From: Alisma plantago-aquatica
Lineage: Eukaryota > Streptophyta > Magnoliopsida > Alismatales > Alismataceae
NCBI GenBank assembly: GCA_963693085.1
Contig: OY856414.1
Span: 262,164,001-262,228,000, forward strand
Direction: 5' to 3'
Length of the DNA: 64,000 nt
The notes under the pieces are model-generated. The model searched no databases. It was not told where the DNA came from and worked only from the letters and a program-made list of their open reading frames with translations. A program made the translations under genes and the position numbers. Positions 61,888 through 64,000 of this stretch are shown piece after piece (the first letter of the stretch is position 1; each line of letters opens with the position of its first letter).

Positions 61888-63615
61888 GTCATATGTGCTA
61901 AAATGAAGTTTAGCACCAGAAAGCTTCTCACTGAAATACCCAACATGTCATCCAGATTGACTAAGAACAACACCAATACCCATTTTAGACGCATCACAAT
62001 GAAGTTCAAAAGGTTGTGAGAAATCGGGAAGCACAAGAATAGGAGCAGATGTTAACTGATGCTTAATCTCATGAAAAGCGATCTCTGCTACAGGAGTCCA
62101 ATCAAACTTAGCCCCCTTCATGGAATCAGTAATAGGGGCCATAATTCCACTGAAGTGAGGTATGAAATGCCTATAGAAGGAAGCCAAGCCATGAAAACTG
62201 CGTACTTCGGTAATGGAAGTTGGGTGTGGCCAGTGCTCAATAGCAACAACTTTACCCGGATCAGCCTAGAGTCCATCACGAGAAACCACATAACCCAAAA
62301 ACTGAATTGAATCAGTTAGAAAAGCACACTTAGCGGCTGCAACATAAAATTTATCCCTATGAAGAACCAACAACACCTCTCTCAAGTGTTCAAGATGTAT
62401 AGTAGGATTAGCACTGTAAATTAGGATATCATCAAAATAAACCACCACAAATTTTCCAATGAAAGGACAGAGGGCTTGGTTCATGACACGCATAAAGGTG
62501 CTAGGTGCATTAGAAAGGCCAAAAGGCATGACCAACCACTCATATAAGCCTTCGCGGGTCTTGAAGGCAGTCTTCCATTCATCCCCCATACGAATGCGGA
62601 TCTGATGGTACCCACTCCTCAAATCCATCTTACTAAACACACAAGAACCACCTAACTAATCCAGTAAATCATCCAAGCAAGGAATGGGAAAATGATAACG
62701 GACCGTAATCTTGTTGATAGCACGACTATCCACACACAGACGCCATGAACCATCCTTTTTTGGCATAAGGAGGGATGGTACGGCACAAGGGCTCAAACTT
62801 TCACGAATGTGGCCTTTAGCGAGCAACTCATCGACCTACCGACGCAACTCCGCATGTTCTTGCGGACTCATGCGATAATGGGGATGATTAGGTAGCGCAG
62901 CACCAGGAACCAAGTCAATATGGTGTTGAATATCACATAATGGTGGTACATCTGAAGGCAAGGACGTAGGAAACACATCAAAAAACTCCTGCAACAGCGA
63001 CTAAACCTCCGCAGTAGGAACATCAGAATTATCAGCAGTGATTGGGTGAGAGAGTAACACAAAGACCACACCTGATTCTTCCATGGCAGTCTGGAAAGGA
63101 ACATGAGATAATAGATTGGATTGTTTCGGAGAACCAACGGACGTACCTGCATGAGGATTACTGGGAATCAAAATGATTTTTTTGCCACGAAACATGAAAG
63201 AATAAGTATTGGAATGACCGTCGTGTATGACAGTATTGTCATACTGCCACGGGTGGCCAAGTAATAAGTGGCAAGCATCCATGGGAACCACATCACAGAA
63301 TATGTCATCGGTATAAGTCGAGCCAATGGAAACACTCACCGAAACCCATTTGGAAATAGTAACATATGTGCCGCGACTGAGCCAAGCAAGCTTATAAGGC
63401 TTGGGGTGAGCTTCAGCAGTAAGCCCCAATTTGGAAATAGCGACGTCCGAGATGACATTCTCACAACTACCCGCATCAATAATGAAAGTACACACCTTCC
63501 CGCCAATAGTGCATGTAGACTGGAAAAGATTGTTACGCAGCCAATCGTCCTCAGGTGTACAAGGGGTCAGGAAGGTCCTGCGTAACATCAAAAGAGGACC
63601 AACATCACCGGTCAT
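61888..63615 (-). pseudogene. Gypsy pol (element D): protease, RT and RNase H with five nonsense codons
   Basis: Same frame as the integrase ORF throughout; no frameshift. Protease: 63615-63001, with the catalytic loop I-I-D-A-G-S-C-E-N at residues 45-53 (an A where S or T is usual) and L-L-L-G-H-P-W near 111-117. RT: about 62960-62260, with K-K-D-G near 62755, D-L-R-S-G-Y-H-Q at 62625, M-P-F-G-L-S-N-A near 62525 and catalytic Y-F-D-D at 62439-62428. RNase H begins about 62060. Stops lie at 63001 (TAG), 62836 (TAG), 62656 (TAG), 62266 (TAG) and 61948 (TGA). At least 62656 stands where the family has Q in L-D-Q-L, so CAG to TAG. The element is young but silenced by point mutation. Confidence 0.9.
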
Positions 63616-64000
63616 GTATTCGTCGACTACCTCGTTGTCATAAGTGCAAGTATCATAAAAGGGGTTGTTGTGGAGGGGAACAGAATCATCCTCATGTGCA
63701 TCAGTAAGAAGTCCACGATTACCGGTTGGTGCTTTGCGGCAATCAGCCTGTCTGTGTCTGGGCTCACCACAATTAAAACAACGTGGTCCGCCTCCTCCAC
63801 GACCCAGGGTCGGGCCGGAATAAGTGCAAGCGGGTGGGGTGTTGGTTGTTCAAGCGATGCTCGGACAGGTGGGGCGGAAGAACCCCCGAAACCTTGCGAG
63901 CCAGAAGGTTGGTGAAAACTCATGTTGGCACGCCTAGACAACTGTTTTTCTGCTTGTAGAGCACGCTGCTTCGCTTCTGCAACTGTGAGTGGGTCAAACA
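63616..64000 (-). pseudogene. Gypsy gag C-terminal part (element D) with CCHC zinc knuckle, runs off the window
   Basis: In frame with protease, the zinc knuckle C-F-N-C-G-E-P-R-H-R-Q-A-D-C is at 63780-63739, preceded by a glycine-rich stretch. Upstream, the sensible gag reading (a Q-rich, S/G/P-rich tail) lies in the other frame, so a one-base shift occurs near 63835. Gag packages the element RNA. The rest of gag, the leader and the 5' LTR are outside the window. Confidence 0.8.

Overview
This window looks like plant nuclear DNA and consists almost entirely of nested, mostly dead retrotransposons. I found no intact host gene, rRNA or tRNA gene, CRISPR array or bacterial feature. The evidence is primer-binding sites complementary to initiator tRNA-Met (TGGTATCAGAGC and variants), long TG...CA LTRs, Ty3/gypsy and Ty1/copia gag-pol remains, a plant L1-type ORF1 (DUF4283 plus zinc knuckle), and a Cassandra-type TRIM whose LTRs carry a 5S-rRNA-like segment. 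I cannot name the species.

Layout. 1-1183: LTR and PBS of a minus-strand element that runs off the left edge. 1184-3840: no recognisable gene; a GC-richer block lies at 2140-3370. 3840-5070: broken LINE ORF1, minus strand, with no ORF2. 5070-13168: minus-strand, heavily decayed gypsy-like element with ~3.06-kb LTRs; the outer part of its left LTR is missing. It interrupts a Ty1/copia gag (13169-13979, minus), whose 5' LTR (14032-16010) contains a 322-bp piece of gypsy LTR/PBS between two 278-bp direct duplicates. 16011-20921: plus-strand gypsy 'A' (LTR end, PBS, gag, protease, RT, RNase H).

Element A's pol stops inside the RNase H-to-integrase linker (V-A-D) and resumes at 59840 (A-L-S-R-K). 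The 38.9 kb between is a nested insertion. The outer shell is a ~3.17-kb solo-LTR-like sequence 'B' (20922-23869 plus 59617-59834). Inside B, bounded by TTTAG on both sides, sits a 35.7-kb composite (23870-59611). It starts with a Cassandra TRIM and continues with inverted and tandem copies of one decayed gypsy family 'G' (LTR ~3.3 kb, internal ~4.1 kb). From 40806 the array reads LTR-internal-LTR-internal-LTR with a 7.37-7.38-kb period. Units share the same decay, so they multiplied as DNA, probably by unequal recombination, rather than by fresh retrotransposition. One G LTR (33394-36710) has a PBS on both sides.

59998-64000: a younger minus-strand chromovirus-like gypsy 'D', inserted in A's pol tail. 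It has a 370-bp 3' LTR, a polypurine tract inside the coding sequence, and gag zinc knuckle, protease, RT, RNase H and integrase all in one frame. Five nonsense codons interrupt it but no frameshift does from the zinc knuckle onward, and its integrase ORF is intact.

I found no new enzymatic or defence system. The notable material is structural: the Cassandra/G composite with a shared putative target-site duplication, the LTR with two PBSs, the recent tandem array, and the captured fragment with long flanking duplications.
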